From JBCBCP01 sp038530575 (GTDB lineage Bacteria; Pseudomonadota; Alphaproteobacteria; Rhodobacterales; Rhodobacteraceae): DNA of 64,000 nt. This document shows positions 1-8,327 of this stretch, piece after piece. Positions within the stretch are counted from its first letter, which is position 1. Every line of letters starts with the position of its first letter. Position numbers and translations under genes: made by a program. The notes below the pieces were generated by a model. It was not told where the DNA came from and made no database searches. It worked only from the letters and a program-made list of their open reading frames with translations. The stretch is from positions 62,001 to 126,000 of the forward strand of contig JBCBCP010000005.1 of the NCBI GenBank assembly GCA_038530575.1, in the 5' to 3' direction.

Positions 1-383
1 GCTGACACCGTGTCGAGGACCATGCGGCGGTACCCATCTTCCCGCGCCCGCGCCATCGCCTCCGTTACCAGCGCGCGGGCTGCCCCTTGTCCGCGGCCTT
101 CAGGGGCGACGTATACGCGCTTGATCTCTGTCACGTCAGGTTCGATCGGGTAATACATCGCGCAGCCCACCGGGCCGCCCGCATCCGCCAGAAGGATATC
201 GCCCCGGGGTCGGGCATGAATGCGCGGCAGATCGGTGATCAGGGCCGCATAGTCGTCCTTGGCGTAGTAGGTCTCGACCATCTCGGGCACATCGGCCATG
301 CGTTCTACCAGCACATCGCGGTACCCCCAGCACAGGCTGGCGATCGCTTCCATATCGGCGGGCGTGGCGGGGCGTATGATCAT
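1..383 (-). CDS. GNAT family N-acetyltransferase, C-terminus cut by window edge
   Basis: The frame starts at ATG 383 (MIIRPATPADMEAI) and is still open at base 1, giving about 127 residues. It has the GNAT fold order: an N-terminal helix region, a GCAMYY strand, then motif A with RVYVAPEGRGQGAARALV, whose Gly-rich turn binds the acetyl-CoA pyrophosphate. Such enzymes move an acetyl group from acetyl-CoA to an amine; the acceptor cannot be told here. Its start overlaps the stop of the preceding gene as ATGA (380-383), so the two are probably translationally coupled. Confidence 0.85.
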   Translation of the reverse strand, partial: MIIRPATPADMEAIASLCWGYRDVLVERMADVPEMVETYYAKDDYAALITDLPRIHARPRGDILLADAGGPVGCAMYYPIEPDVTEIKRVYVAPEGRGQGAARALVTEAMARAREDGYRRMVLDTVS

Positions 384-1042
384 GCGTGCGATGTTACGAG
401 CCGAAGGGTTTCAGCGTCCAGCCCGCCGCGTAAGGACACCTCGCGCACGCAATCAAGTGACGCGGTCAGGCCCCGATCCCGCCGATAGGTGCGAAAGGCC
501 TGCAAACCTTCGGCCAAGGGACGGTAAAGCCACGGCCCGCGTGTGTAGCGGTGCGGGTTCTCTGCGGGTCGGGCAACGGGAATCTGACGAAAACTGCCGG
601 AGTTCAACGCTGACACGTCCAACCGGTCGCCCGCAACACTGATCAGCGCCGCGGTGTCGATCCACAGCAGATGGACCTGCACGTGTCGCGCGATGCTTGC
701 CGTAAAGGCCGTGCTTTCGCCCTCTGGCCAAAAGAACACGCGCTCATCCAGCTGCGCCGCCCAAGCCTCCGGGCTGACCTCGAGCCAAGCTTTTGCGGCG
801 CGGAGGTAACGAACAAGCGGCAGTTGGTGGTTCAGCCGTGCGCCTCTGATCTCTAGCCGCGTGCGGCGCAGGAGAAGTGTGCCCGGATCGACCCCCGCCC
901 GGCGGGCCAGCTCTGCTGCTGGCCATAGCCCGTCGCGGGCAATCGAGGCGGCATTGTCGGCGGCAGTGACGTGCAAAAGCCGAGGGCCTAGGTGCGCTAC
1001 AGCCTCGGCCAGCAACTTATCGCAGAATGGAAGCGCCGGCAT
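380..1042 (-). CDS. Conserved protein of unknown function (DUF7002-like)
   Basis: The frame encodes 220 residues from ATG 1042; a GTG at 1057 is also possible. The N-terminus overlaps the enolase 3' end by about 26 bases. The sequence reads like a small soluble enzyme: a LLHVTAADNAASIARDGL segment near residue 25, an EVSPEAWAAQLDERVFFW segment near residue 90, then an HLLWIDTAAL strand. The LHVT...I...GL opening and later FFW resemble proteins with an ADP-ribosyltransferase-like (RES/DUF4433-type) fold, but this is inference from pattern only. No signal peptide or membrane segment is visible. It lies between eno and a GNAT gene, tightly packed with both. Confidence 0.7.
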   Translation of the reverse strand: MPALPFCDKLLAEAVAHLGPRLLHVTAADNAASIARDGLWPAAELARRAGVDPGTLLLRRTRLEIRGARLNHQLPLVRYLRAAKAWLEVSPEAWAAQLDERVFFWPEGESTAFTASIARHVQVHLLWIDTAALISVAGDRLDVSALNSGSFRQIPVARPAENPHRYTRGPWLYRPLAEGLQAFRTYRRDRGLTASLDCVREVSLRGGLDAETLRLVTSHA

Positions 1043-2291
1043 AAATCGCGGTTTCACCCAGCGCTTCTTCGATCCGGATCAACTGGTTGTATTTGGCCAA
1101 CCGGTCGGAGCGGGCGAGGCTGCCGGTTTTGATCTGCCCGCAATTTGTCGCCACGGCCAGATCCGCGATGGTTGCATCTTCTGTCTCGCCTGAGCGGTGC
1201 GACATCACGTTGGTCATGCGGGCACGGTGGGCCATATCGACGGCCTGCAACGTCTCCGTCAGCGTGCCGATCTGGTTCACCTTGACCAGCATTGAGTTGC
1301 CGCAGCCGCGCGCGATCCCCTCTGCGAGCCGCGCCGGGTTGGTGACAAAAAGATCATCGCCTACCAGTTGCACCTTGTCGCCCAGCGCCTCAGTCAGAGC
1401 GCGCCAACCGTCCCAGTCATCTTCGGCCATGCCATCCTCGATCGAGATGATCGGATAATCCCGCACCAGCGCCTCAAGGTAGGCGACGTTCTGTTCCGAA
1501 CTCAGGGTTTTACCCTCACCGGAAAGAACATACTGGCCGTTCTTGAAGTATTCTGTCGCAGCGCAGTCAAGCGCGAGGTAGATGTCTTCGCCAGGTGCAT
1601 AGCCGGCCTTTTCGATCGACTTGAGCACGAAATCCAGCGCATCGCGGGTGGAGGAAATGTTGGGCGCAAAGCCGCCCTCGTCTCCGATACCGGTCGCAAG
1701 GCCTGCCGCGTGCAGCTCTTTTTTGAGCGTGTGAAACACCTCTGCGCCCATGCGCACCGCGTCGCGCATCGACGTCGCGCTGACGGGCATGATCATGAAT
1801 TCCTGAATGTCGATCGGGTTGTCCGCATGCTCGCCGCCGTTGATGATGTTCATCATCGGCACCGGCAGGGTGCGGGCCGATGTGCCACCAACGTAGCGAA
1901 AGAGCGGCTGACCGGTGTAATCCGCCGCGGCTTTCGCGGTGGCCAGCGACACACCAAGGATCGCATTGGCGCCCAGCCGGGCCTTGTTGTCGGTGCCATC
2001 GAGCTCGATCATCGCGGTGTCGATCTCGACCTGCTCGGTCGCGTCGATGCCGACCAGCGCCTCTGCAATCTCGCCATTCACAGCGGCGCAAGCCTCCAGC
2101 ACGCCCTTGCCCAAGTACCGCGCGGCGTCGCCGTCACGCTTTTCTACCGCCTCATAAGCCCCGGTCGACGCGCCGGAAGGCACCGCAGCGCGGCCCATCG
2201 TGCCGTCTTCAAGCGTCACGTCCACCTCCACGGTCGGGTTGCCGCGACTGTCGAGGATCTCGCGGGCGTGGATGTCGATAATGGTGCTCAT
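1017..2291 (-). CDS. eno: Enolase (phosphopyruvate hydratase)
   Basis: Enolase interconverts 2-phosphoglycerate and phosphoenolpyruvate in glycolysis and gluconeogenesis. The 424-residue length is normal. Family landmarks are present: ARElLDSRGNPTVEVDV at the N-terminus, GANAILGVSLA, GDEGGFAPN near residue 205, the Mg-binding SIEDGMAEDDW and LVGDDLFVTN, the catalytic-Lys segment MLVKVNQIGTLTET, and SHRSGETEDATIADLAV. ATG 2291 (MSTIIDIHAREI) matches the usual start; an upstream in-frame codon at 2309 would add six atypical residues. The downstream gene overlaps its 3' end. Confidence 0.97.
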   Translation of the reverse strand: MSTIIDIHAREILDSRGNPTVEVDVTLEDGTMGRAAVPSGASTGAYEAVEKRDGDAARYLGKGVLEACAAVNGEIAEALVGIDATEQVEIDTAMIELDGTDNKARLGANAILGVSLATAKAAADYTGQPLFRYVGGTSARTLPVPMMNIINGGEHADNPIDIQEFMIMPVSATSMRDAVRMGAEVFHTLKKELHAAGLATGIGDEGGFAPNISSTRDALDFVLKSIEKAGYAPGEDIYLALDCAATEYFKNGQYVLSGEGKTLSSEQNVAYLEALVRDYPIISIEDGMAEDDWDGWRALTEALGDKVQLVGDDLFVTNPARLAEGIARGCGNSMLVKVNQIGTLTETLQAVDMAHRARMTNVMSHRSGETEDATIADLAVATNCGQIKTGSLARSDRLAKYNQLIRIEEALGETAIYAGASILR

Positions 2292-2406
2292 GGGGCGCGT
2301 CCTTTGCAAACTTGCCGCGTCCTTAAACGCCGCAGCGCAGAACCTGAACCCTGTTTGCGCTCACCCTTTTCATTCTTCGTCTCGCCAGTACGAATGCGAC
2401 GCGGCC

Positions 2407-3276
2407 TTATCCTTTGACCACCCGCTCGCGCCACAGCATGTATAGCCCCGAGCCGACGACGATGGCGCAGCCTACCAGCGTCAGTGCATCGGGCCGTTCT
2501 CCAAAGATCACGATACCAATCACAAGCGCAAACAGAATGCGCGAATAGCGGAACGGTGTGACGAAGCTAATCTCGCCCACGCGCATGGCCAGCACAATGA
2601 AGTAGTAGCACAAAACGCCGATACAGACCGCGCCGCCCATCAGCGCCCACTCGGCGCCTTGCGGCATCACCGGCGCGGTCCCGGCACCCCACATCAGCAG
2701 CCCCGCCGCCGGGATCAGCGTCAGAAAGGCGAGCAGGCTGAGCTGCATCGATGACGCCTCGGGCGGTACGCGCCGCGTCATCAGATCCCGCAAGGCAAGG
2801 CCAAACGCCCCCTGCACGGCGAAAAGCGACAGCCAGTCAAACCCCTCAAACCCCGGGCGGATGATCAAAAGGACGCCGCAAAACCCGACAAGGATCGCCG
2901 ACCAGCGCCGCCAGCCCACCTGCTCGCCAAACAAGAGCGCGGCAGCCAGCGTCACCAGCAGGGGCGTGACCTGCAGGATCGCCGACGCGGTCGACAAAGG
3001 GATAAGCGCAATTGCCGTCACAAACCCAAGCGTGCCGATCAGCTCACCCAGATTGCGCAAGAGCACCGCACCCCGCGCCAGCCCCGCATGCCAGAAGGGT
3101 ACACCCTGCACAGCCATCAGCACGGCCAGAATAGCCGCGCCGCCGATCCCGAGCATCCCGATGATCTGACCCACCGGAAGCGCGCCAGCGAGGCCTTTGA
3201 TAAACGCGTCCTCAATGGCAAAGCCCAGCATCGCAAGCACCATGAGGCCTGCGCCGCGCAGATTGTCCGCACCCAT
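2407..3276 (-). CDS. DMT-superfamily (EamA) transporter
   Basis: This 289-residue protein is almost wholly hydrophobic, with ten predicted membrane helices in two EamA repeats; the second begins near the LRDLMTRR loop at residue 160. EamA proteins are inner-membrane exporters or uptake carriers for metabolites; the substrate is not predictable. A short basic tail (WRERVVKG) follows the last helix. Its ATG shares one base with the stop of the NYN gene (TGATG at 3274-3278), so fur, the NYN gene and this transporter form one tightly coupled run. Confidence 0.88.
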   Translation of the reverse strand: MGADNLRGAGLMVLAMLGFAIEDAFIKGLAGALPVGQIIGMLGIGGAAILAVLMAVQGVPFWHAGLARGAVLLRNLGELIGTLGFVTAIALIPLSTASAILQVTPLLVTLAAALLFGEQVGWRRWSAILVGFCGVLLIIRPGFEGFDWLSLFAVQGAFGLALRDLMTRRVPPEASSMQLSLLAFLTLIPAAGLLMWGAGTAPVMPQGAEWALMGGAVCIGVLCYYFIVLAMRVGEISFVTPFRYSRILFALVIGIVIFGERPDALTLVGCAIVVGSGLYMLWRERVVKG

Positions 3277-3974
3277 CAGTCGATGCGCCGGATCTGTAGC
3301 TGGTTGCCGTCCTTGCGCACTTCGATAGAGGGAATTTCCCGCACCAGCGCGCTCAGCTTGGCGTGCCCATAGCTGCGCGCGTCGAAATCAGGGTGCGCAG
3401 CTTGGATCGTCTGGCCGATCTGGCCTAGCGAATACCACTCGTCATCCTGGGCGATCTTGCCCATCGCAGCCCGGATAAGAGGCAGCGCGTCATTCACTTT
3501 CTCGGTTGCCTTGGCCGGTGCCACGTCACTGCCGATATTCTCAATAAAGACAAAGCGGTTGCAGACGTTGCGCAGCGCCTCCGGCGTCTTTTTTTCGCCG
3601 ATCCCGATCACCGTCAGGCCATCTTCACGCAGCCGGTTGGCCAGCGCTGTAAAGTCGCTGTCCGAGGACACGAGCACAAACCCGTCAAAACGGCGCGTGT
3701 GCAGGATGTCCATCGCGTCGATCACCAAACCAATATCTGAGGCGTTCTTGCCCACCGTATTGGCGCTTTCTTGGTGGGCGACAAGGCCCAACGCGGTCAC
3801 CTTGTCAGACCAGTTCTTGAGCCGGCCCGACGACCAGTCACCGTAAACGCGGCGCAGCGCGGGTTCTCCCATCGAGGTCACTTCGCGCAGGATGGCGTCC
3901 GCATATTTGGCCGGGACGTTGTCGGCGTCAATCAAGACGGCCAGCAACGGACGGTCGCGGTTGGTCGACATCAT
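3276..3974 (-). CDS. NYN-domain protein (PIN-like nuclease fold) with C-terminal LOTUS/OST-HTH-like domain
   Basis: The 232-residue protein opens with LLAVLIDADNVPAKYADAIL and continues with DIGLVIDAMDIL and FVLVSSDSDFTALANRLRE. These are the spaced Asp residues of NYN domains, a PIN-like fold that binds a divalent metal and usually cuts RNA. Residues from about 165 on (LIRAAMGKI...YSLGQIGQTI...FDARSYGHAKLSALVREIP) match the short helical OST-HTH/LOTUS domain often fused to NYN and thought to bind RNA. A role in RNA processing is inferred. Its ATG overlaps the fur stop as ATGA (3971-3974). Confidence 0.85.
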   Translation of the reverse strand: MMSTNRDRPLLAVLIDADNVPAKYADAILREVTSMGEPALRRVYGDWSSGRLKNWSDKVTALGLVAHQESANTVGKNASDIGLVIDAMDILHTRRFDGFVLVSSDSDFTALANRLREDGLTVIGIGEKKTPEALRNVCNRFVFIENIGSDVAPAKATEKVNDALPLIRAAMGKIAQDDEWYSLGQIGQTIQAAHPDFDARSYGHAKLSALVREIPSIEVRKDGNQLQIRRID

Positions 3975-4393
3975 TTTTTCTTCACCTTGTCCTTGCGCAC
4001 ACCAAACAGCTCCAGCCTGTGACCGCGCAGATCGTATCCCAGCTTTGCTGCGATTCGTTCCTGTAGGGCTTCGATCTCCGGATCGACAAATTCGATCACT
4101 TCGCCGGTGCTCATGTCGATCAGGTGGTCGTGGTGTTCGCGCTCGGCGTCCTCGTAGCGGGCACGGCCATCACCAAACTCCAGCTTGTCGATGATACCCG
4201 CCTCTTCGAATAGTTTCACCGTACGGTAGACCGTCGCGATGGAGATGCCCGCATCGACCGCGCTTGCACGGGCATAAAGCTCTTCGACGTCGGGATGGTC
4301 GTCACTCTCTTCCAGCACCTGCGCGATAACCCGCCGCGGCTGGGTCATGCGAAGGCCCTTGGCTTCGCAGCGCTCTAAAATGGTGGGACGCAT
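3971..4393 (-). CDS. Fur-family metal-responsive repressor, Mur/alphaproteobacterial Fur type
   Basis: The 140-residue protein has the Fur winged helix (LRMTQPRRVIAQVLEE, then ISIATVYRTVKLFEEAGII) and the metal site segment AEREHHDHLID. The two CxxC zinc pairs of enterobacterial Fur are absent: after HHDHLID the sequence is MSTGEVIEF rather than a Cys-bearing loop. The protein has one Cys, near the N-terminus. That pattern is typical of the rhizobial and Rhodobacterales branch, where the protein often senses manganese (Mur). The Irr-type HHH motif is not present. It leads the fur-NYN-DMT run. Confidence 0.9.
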   Translation of the reverse strand: MRPTILERCEAKGLRMTQPRRVIAQVLEESDDHPDVEELYARASAVDAGISIATVYRTVKLFEEAGIIDKLEFGDGRARYEDAEREHHDHLIDMSTGEVIEFVDPEIEALQERIAAKLGYDLRGHRLELFGVRKDKVKKK

Positions 4394-4505
4394 GGCGCAC
4401 TCCTTGCACGTAGCGCCGGTCTAGCGCCCTGCAGCCCGGCCCGCCAGTAGGACGCGGAAACTTTCAAAGCTCCGGGCCCATTTCGATACGAAGCGGTTGC
4501 GCCGC

Positions 4506-5321
4506 TCAGGTGTAGAGCGACGGAACCCCAAGCTGTGCATGAACCTCGTTAACCTGAGCAGGCTGCAAGCCGAGGCCCTGCGCCAATCCGTGCAGGTATT
4601 GCGCCTCCGCTTGGCTGTCGAGGTCGATGGCCAGCACCGACATCAAATAGACCTGCGGGCCAAGACCTTCGGGCACTTCTGCGACCAGCCCGTCGATGTC
4701 CACCGGGCGCTGCATTTCTGCGCGGACAAAGGCGGCCTCTTCGGCGTCCACCTCATCACCAAGTTGCCCGACCAGCTTTTGCTCCTCTGCCGCATCGAGG
4801 TTTCCGTCGCACTTTGCTGCCTGAATCATCGCGCGTAGCATCAATGCAGCGACGGCCTCCTGATCGGCCGAAGGCGTCATTGGTGCCTCGGGCGTCTGGT
4901 CGAATTGCGAATTCAGGACGGCGCCAAAGCTTGCCGGTGCGTCCTTGGGCTTGCCGGCGAGCGCGCCCGCCAATCCGCCCAAAAGACCACCTGTACCCGC
5001 ACCCCCTAGGAGGCGACCAAGGTCCGGGCCACCGCCGCCCTGAGTCCCGCCGAGCAAACCAGCGAGGCCCAAGCCACCTTCCGAGCCGCCGATACCATCA
5101 AGCATGGCGCCCAAACCGCCGCCACTGCCGTTTGCACCGCCAAGCAGTCCGCCAAGCATGTTCTGCATCCCAGCGCTGTCGCCGCTGCCCGTTAACCCGC
5201 CAAGCAGCCCGCCAAAGCCCGCCTGGCTGCTGCCAGAGGCCTTTTTTTGCATCATCGCGCTGGCGCCTTTTGCGACAGCTACGCCAATGGCCACCTTTGC
5301 CAGTGTTTTCATCAGACTCAT
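4506..5321 (-). CDS. TerB-like (DUF533-type) protein with Gly-rich N-terminal half
   Basis: ATG 5321 follows a strong AAAGGAGG Shine-Dalgarno, giving 271 residues. Residues 1-30 hold a hydrophobic helix (LAKVAIGVAVAKGASAMM). About 110 residues of Gly/Leu-rich repeats follow (GGLLGGLTG, MLGGLLGGANG, GRLLGGAGTGGLLGG). The C-terminal 110 residues (AVAALMLRAMIQAAKCDGNLDAAEEQKLVGQLGD...) resemble the helical TerB/DUF533 domain, including the CDGNLDAAE acidic turn. The family is often membrane-associated and stress-linked, but its biochemical role is unknown. It is divergent from the downstream EamA gene. Confidence 0.8.
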   Translation of the reverse strand: MSLMKTLAKVAIGVAVAKGASAMMQKKASGSSQAGFGGLLGGLTGSGDSAGMQNMLGGLLGGANGSGGGLGAMLDGIGGSEGGLGLAGLLGGTQGGGGPDLGRLLGGAGTGGLLGGLAGALAGKPKDAPASFGAVLNSQFDQTPEAPMTPSADQEAVAALMLRAMIQAAKCDGNLDAAEEQKLVGQLGDEVDAEEAAFVRAEMQRPVDIDGLVAEVPEGLGPQVYLMSVLAIDLDSQAEAQYLHGLAQGLGLQPAQVNEVHAQLGVPSLYT

Positions 5322-5422
5322 GCCGGCCTCCTTTTGTTGCTTGCCGGGCTTCAGGGTGCCACAGCACAAGCGCTGTGGGAACGGGTGTTGACCTTTGTCG
5401 CAGCGACGCGCCCTATTGCGCC

Positions 5423-6298
5423 ATGGAACGCAAAAGCCAAATGGACGCGATCGGCGCGGCGATGCTGATCGCATTTGCGCTGCATCTTGCGTTCAACCAG
5501 GTTGTAATCAAGGTCACGAATGGCGGCTTCGGACCAGTCTTTCTGGCCGGTCTACGCAGCGCAGGGGCAGTGGCTGTCCTGCTGCTCTGGATGCGTCTTC
5601 GCGGCGCATCGCTTAGTCTGCCGCGGTCGTCCTGGGTTGGCGGCATCATCTCTGGCCTGCTCTTTGCGCTCGAGTTCATGTGCCTATTCACGGCGCTGGA
5701 CCTGACAACCGTCAGTCGCGCCTCGATCATCTTTTACTCCATGCCGGTCTGGCTGGCGCTGGCCGCGCATGTCCTGTTGCCCGGTGAGCGGCTGAGCGGG
5801 CTTCGCGTGATGGGACTTGTCCTCGCGATGGCTGGTGTCGCACTGGCGGTGCTGGACCGGGGCGAGGGGGCCGGATCGCTGATCGGCGACCTTCTGGCGC
5901 TGGTGGGGGCGATGTGCTGGGCCGGCATTGCCCTGTGCGTGCGCGTCACGCCGCTGTCCGAGGTGCCGCCCGCCAGCCAGCTTTTGTGGCAGGTGGCCAT
6001 TTCGGCGCCGGTTTTGCTGCTGGCCGCACCGCTGTTCGGTGACTTGCTCCGCGATGTGCAGCCGATCCACATTGCCGGGCTTGTCTTTCAGATTGTGGCC
6101 GTTGCCTCGCTTGGCTTTCTGGCGTGGTTCTGGCTGATGAAGATCTACCCGGCCTCTTCGGTCGCCTCGTTCAGCTTTTTGTCGCCGGTGTTTGCCGTTC
6201 TGCTTGGCTGGCTGCTGCTGGATGAGGCGGTAACGTGGACAATATGGGCCGCGCTTGGTCTCGTTGCGGCGGGGGTGTTTCTTATCAACCGTCGGTGA
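5423..6298 (+). CDS. DMT-superfamily (EamA) transporter
   Basis: The 291-residue membrane protein has about ten hydrophobic helices arranged as two EamA repeats (first AAMLIAFALHLAFNQVVIK, second LIGDLLALVGAMCWAGIAL near residue 150). ATG 5423 is used; ATG 5441 is an alternative. The helix AFALHLAFNQVVIKVTNGGFGPVF has the intramembrane Asn/Lys pattern common in EamA permeases. Substrate unknown. It is only distantly similar to the EamA gene at 2407-3276, so a recent duplication is unlikely. Confidence 0.88.
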   Translation: MERKSQMDAIGAAMLIAFALHLAFNQVVIKVTNGGFGPVFLAGLRSAGAVAVLLLWMRLRGASLSLPRSSWVGGIISGLLFALEFMCLFTALDLTTVSRASIIFYSMPVWLALAAHVLLPGERLSGLRVMGLVLAMAGVALAVLDRGEGAGSLIGDLLALVGAMCWAGIALCVRVTPLSEVPPASQLLWQVAISAPVLLLAAPLFGDLLRDVQPIHIAGLVFQIVAVASLGFLAWFWLMKIYPASSVASFSFLSPVFAVLLGWLLLDEAVTWTIWAALGLVAAGVFLINRR

Positions 6299-6313
6299 GC
6301 GCTCACACGCGGG

Positions 6314-6360
6314 ATTGGGGCCAATCACCGAGCCCCAGAGGTTTACTGTACGAAGCGAAA
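6314..6360 (+). repeat. Divergent copy of the dispersed GGAG-TTT-CTTGGCCAAGTGAA element (copy A)
   Basis: This fills the gap between two convergent genes. It carries the ATTGG-GG-CCAAT palindrome, a GGGG/CCCC pair and then AGAGGTTTACTGTACGAAGC. The order matches copies at 12260, 30383 and 58941, but the TTGGCCAA centre has decayed to GTAC. Confidence 0.5.
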
Positions 6361-6365
6361 CAGGA

Positions 6366-7763
6366 TCATGTGCCGCAGAATGTGGCGGGGACGATTTCGT
6401 GCTGCGCGGGGGCGCGGGCCAGCTCTGTATCGTCGGTAAAGGGCGTGCTGAACGCAGTGCGTAGCCGTTCGAACGGGGCCATATCACTGTCGACCGCGGC
6501 AGCGATCATCGCCTCAATCTGGTGATTGCGCGGGATGATCGCCGGGTTGGCGGCGGCCATCGTCTCTTCCGGGGTGGCTTCGGCCTTCAGCCGCTCTTTC
6601 CAGCGCGCGCGCCAAGCGTCAAAATCGGCACGGTTCAAGACCTGGTCCTGCGCGTTGTCTGTGTTCAGCGCACGGAAAGTATTGGTGAAATCCGCCCCGT
6701 CTTGCTGCATGAGCCTCAGCAGATCTTCGATCAGCGGCTCATCTTCGGGGAGTGCATCCAAAAGCCCGATCTTGCGGCCAAAGCGGGTGCGCCAGTGCGT
6801 GTGTATCTGGGCTGGCATCGCGTGCACAATCTCAGTCGCTTCTTTTGCGGCGGCCTCAACATCGTCCGCTTGCTGAATAAGCGCGGTGGCAAATTGCGCC
6901 ATGTTCCACACTGCGATGCGCGGCTGCATGCCAAAGGCATATCGCCCCGACTGGTCGATGGAGGAAAACACGCGCATCTCGTCATAGCTGTCCATGAAAG
7001 CGCAAGGACCGTAGTCGATTGTTTCCCCAGGGATGGAGCAGTTGTCGGTGTTCATGACCCCATGGATAAAGCCGACGGACATCCAGGCCGGTATCAGCGC
7101 GGCCTGCGCCGCGCACACGGCGCGCAGCAGCCCAGCCCAGCCGTCGGCCTGCGGATAGTGGCGTTCAAGCGCGTAGGCGGTCAGGGTTTTCAGATCGTCT
7201 ATCTGGCCCCGGTAGGCAAAGACTTGAAAGGTGCCAACGCGCAAATGGCTGCTAGCAACGCGGGTGAGAACGGCACCGGGAAGGCCGCCTTGTTCGCGGT
7301 AGACAGGCTCACCCGTGGACGTGGCAGCAAGGGCGCGGGTTGTGGGTATGCCAAGCGCGTGCATCGCCTCGGACACCACGTATTCGCGCAGCACGGGGCC
7401 GAGCCAAGCGCGGCCATCGCCCATGCGCGAATAGGGCGTCGGGCCCGAGCCTTTAAGTTGAATATCCCGCCGTAAGCCTCTGTTATCGATGACTTCGCCT
7501 AGCAAGATGGCGCGCCCGTCGCCGAGTTGCGGGTTATAGGTTCCGAATTGATGCCCCGAATACAGCTGCGCCAGCGGAGCAGCTTTGTCCGGGACGGTAT
7601 TGCCCGCCCAGATCGCCGGATCAGGATCGCCAGACAGGCCAAGGTCTGCGGCCAGGCCATCGTTCCAGGCAAGCATGCGCGGCGCCTTCACCGGCGTCGG
7701 ATCAAGCCGGGTGTGGAAGGCGGCTGGCAGTGCGGCGTAGCTGTTGTCAAAAGCGATGTGCAT
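6366..7763 (-). CDS. selO: Protein adenylyltransferase SelO (YdiU/UPF0061)
   Basis: SelO is a pseudokinase-fold enzyme that transfers AMP from ATP to protein Ser/Thr/Tyr residues and is linked to redox stress. The protein has 465 residues from ATG 7763; a TTG at 7784 would extend it. Markers are YSGHQFGTYNPQLGDGRA, LKGSGPTPYSRMGDGRA, the Lys/Arg-rich nucleotide site, GFIHGVMNTDNCSIPGET and the metal-binding IDYGPCAFMD. It ends in FCGT; this Cys is the position of the selenocysteine in eukaryotic SelO. It follows a GNAT gene by 17 bases and probably shares its promoter. Confidence 0.95.
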   Translation of the reverse strand: MHIAFDNSYAALPAAFHTRLDPTPVKAPRMLAWNDGLAADLGLSGDPDPAIWAGNTVPDKAAPLAQLYSGHQFGTYNPQLGDGRAILLGEVIDNRGLRRDIQLKGSGPTPYSRMGDGRAWLGPVLREYVVSEAMHALGIPTTRALAATSTGEPVYREQGGLPGAVLTRVASSHLRVGTFQVFAYRGQIDDLKTLTAYALERHYPQADGWAGLLRAVCAAQAALIPAWMSVGFIHGVMNTDNCSIPGETIDYGPCAFMDSYDEMRVFSSIDQSGRYAFGMQPRIAVWNMAQFATALIQQADDVEAAAKEATEIVHAMPAQIHTHWRTRFGRKIGLLDALPEDEPLIEDLLRLMQQDGADFTNTFRALNTDNAQDQVLNRADFDAWRARWKERLKAEATPEETMAAANPAIIPRNHQIEAMIAAAVDSDMAPFERLRTAFSTPFTDDTELARAPAQHEIVPATFCGT

Positions 7764-7780
7764 GCGGTCCAGATAGGGCG

Positions 7781-8230
7781 TCAAAAGGTGCGTGTCATCA
7801 GGTGATAGTCGTCCCGCAGCTTGAAGCCGGCGCGAGCGTAGAGGCGTTGGGCGGGGGCGTTTTGTGTTGCGACTTCGAGATGCAGCGCCTTCAGACCAGC
7901 GCCGGCTAGCGCGCGGGGCAGGGCGTGCAGAACTTCGGAAGCGACGCCGCGCCCGCGGACGCCCGGGCGGATGAACAGCTCATCGACAAACCCGTCCATG
8001 CCGCCAAACTCGACGGAATAGCCAAAGGAAACAATGATGTAGCCGATGGGGGCGCGGGGCGGGCCGATCAGATAAGCGGCACCGTGCGGGCTGCCTTCAA
8101 GCAGCGGCGCAAGCGCGGCGGCGCGGTGTTCATCTGATAGGGCCAAGCCCGCCTCGGCGTGGAAGGCCGCGACCAGAGAGGCCAGTTTATCCAGATGCTC
8201 GGGCGCCGCGAGGGTTAGGGCGGCGCTCAT
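7781..8230 (-). CDS. GNAT family N-acetyltransferase
   Basis: ATG 8230 gives 149 residues (MSAALTLAAPEHLDKL). Motif A is FVDELFIRPGVRGRGVASEVL and motif B is LHLEVATQNAPAQRLYARAGF, with the C-terminal YHLMTRTF strand usual for GNATs of the antibiotic/aminoglycoside-like type. The substrate is not predictable. It lies directly upstream of selO on the same strand, behind two copies of a 15-bp operator-like dyad at 8246-8292, so the pair may be co-regulated. Confidence 0.88.
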   Translation of the reverse strand: MSAALTLAAPEHLDKLASLVAAFHAEAGLALSDEHRAAALAPLLEGSPHGAAYLIGPPRAPIGYIIVSFGYSVEFGGMDGFVDELFIRPGVRGRGVASEVLHALPRALAGAGLKALHLEVATQNAPAQRLYARAGFKLRDDYHLMTRTF

Positions 8231-8245
8231 GATATCAGGCCATAT

Positions 8246-8293
8246 GGTACGTTTTGTACAGCCTGCGATCCGCGGATTGTACGTTTTGTACAG
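8246..8293. promoter_or_regulatory. Paired operator-like dyads TGTAC-N5-GTACA
   Basis: A 15-base run, gtacgttttgtacag, occurs twice in direct orientation (8247-8261 and 8279-8293), 32 bases start to start, close to three helical turns. Each copy is itself a dyad: the 8278-8292 copy is a perfect TGTAC-gtttt-GTACA and the 8246-8260 copy has one mismatch. The site sits between the nucleoside hydrolase stop and the GNAT-selO start. This is the layout expected for a dimeric repressor, for example TetR-type, binding on one helix face. The regulator is unknown and no regulator gene is adjacent. Confidence 0.7.
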
Positions 8294-8327
8294 GTCTCGC
8301 GGCAGCGTTGATGTGCCATCCCGCCCC

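Noticed and set aside
8246..8293. PpsR/CrtJ-type TGT-N12-ACA operator
   Set aside because: Spacing between TGT and ACA here is nine bases, not twelve, and no photosynthesis genes are nearby.
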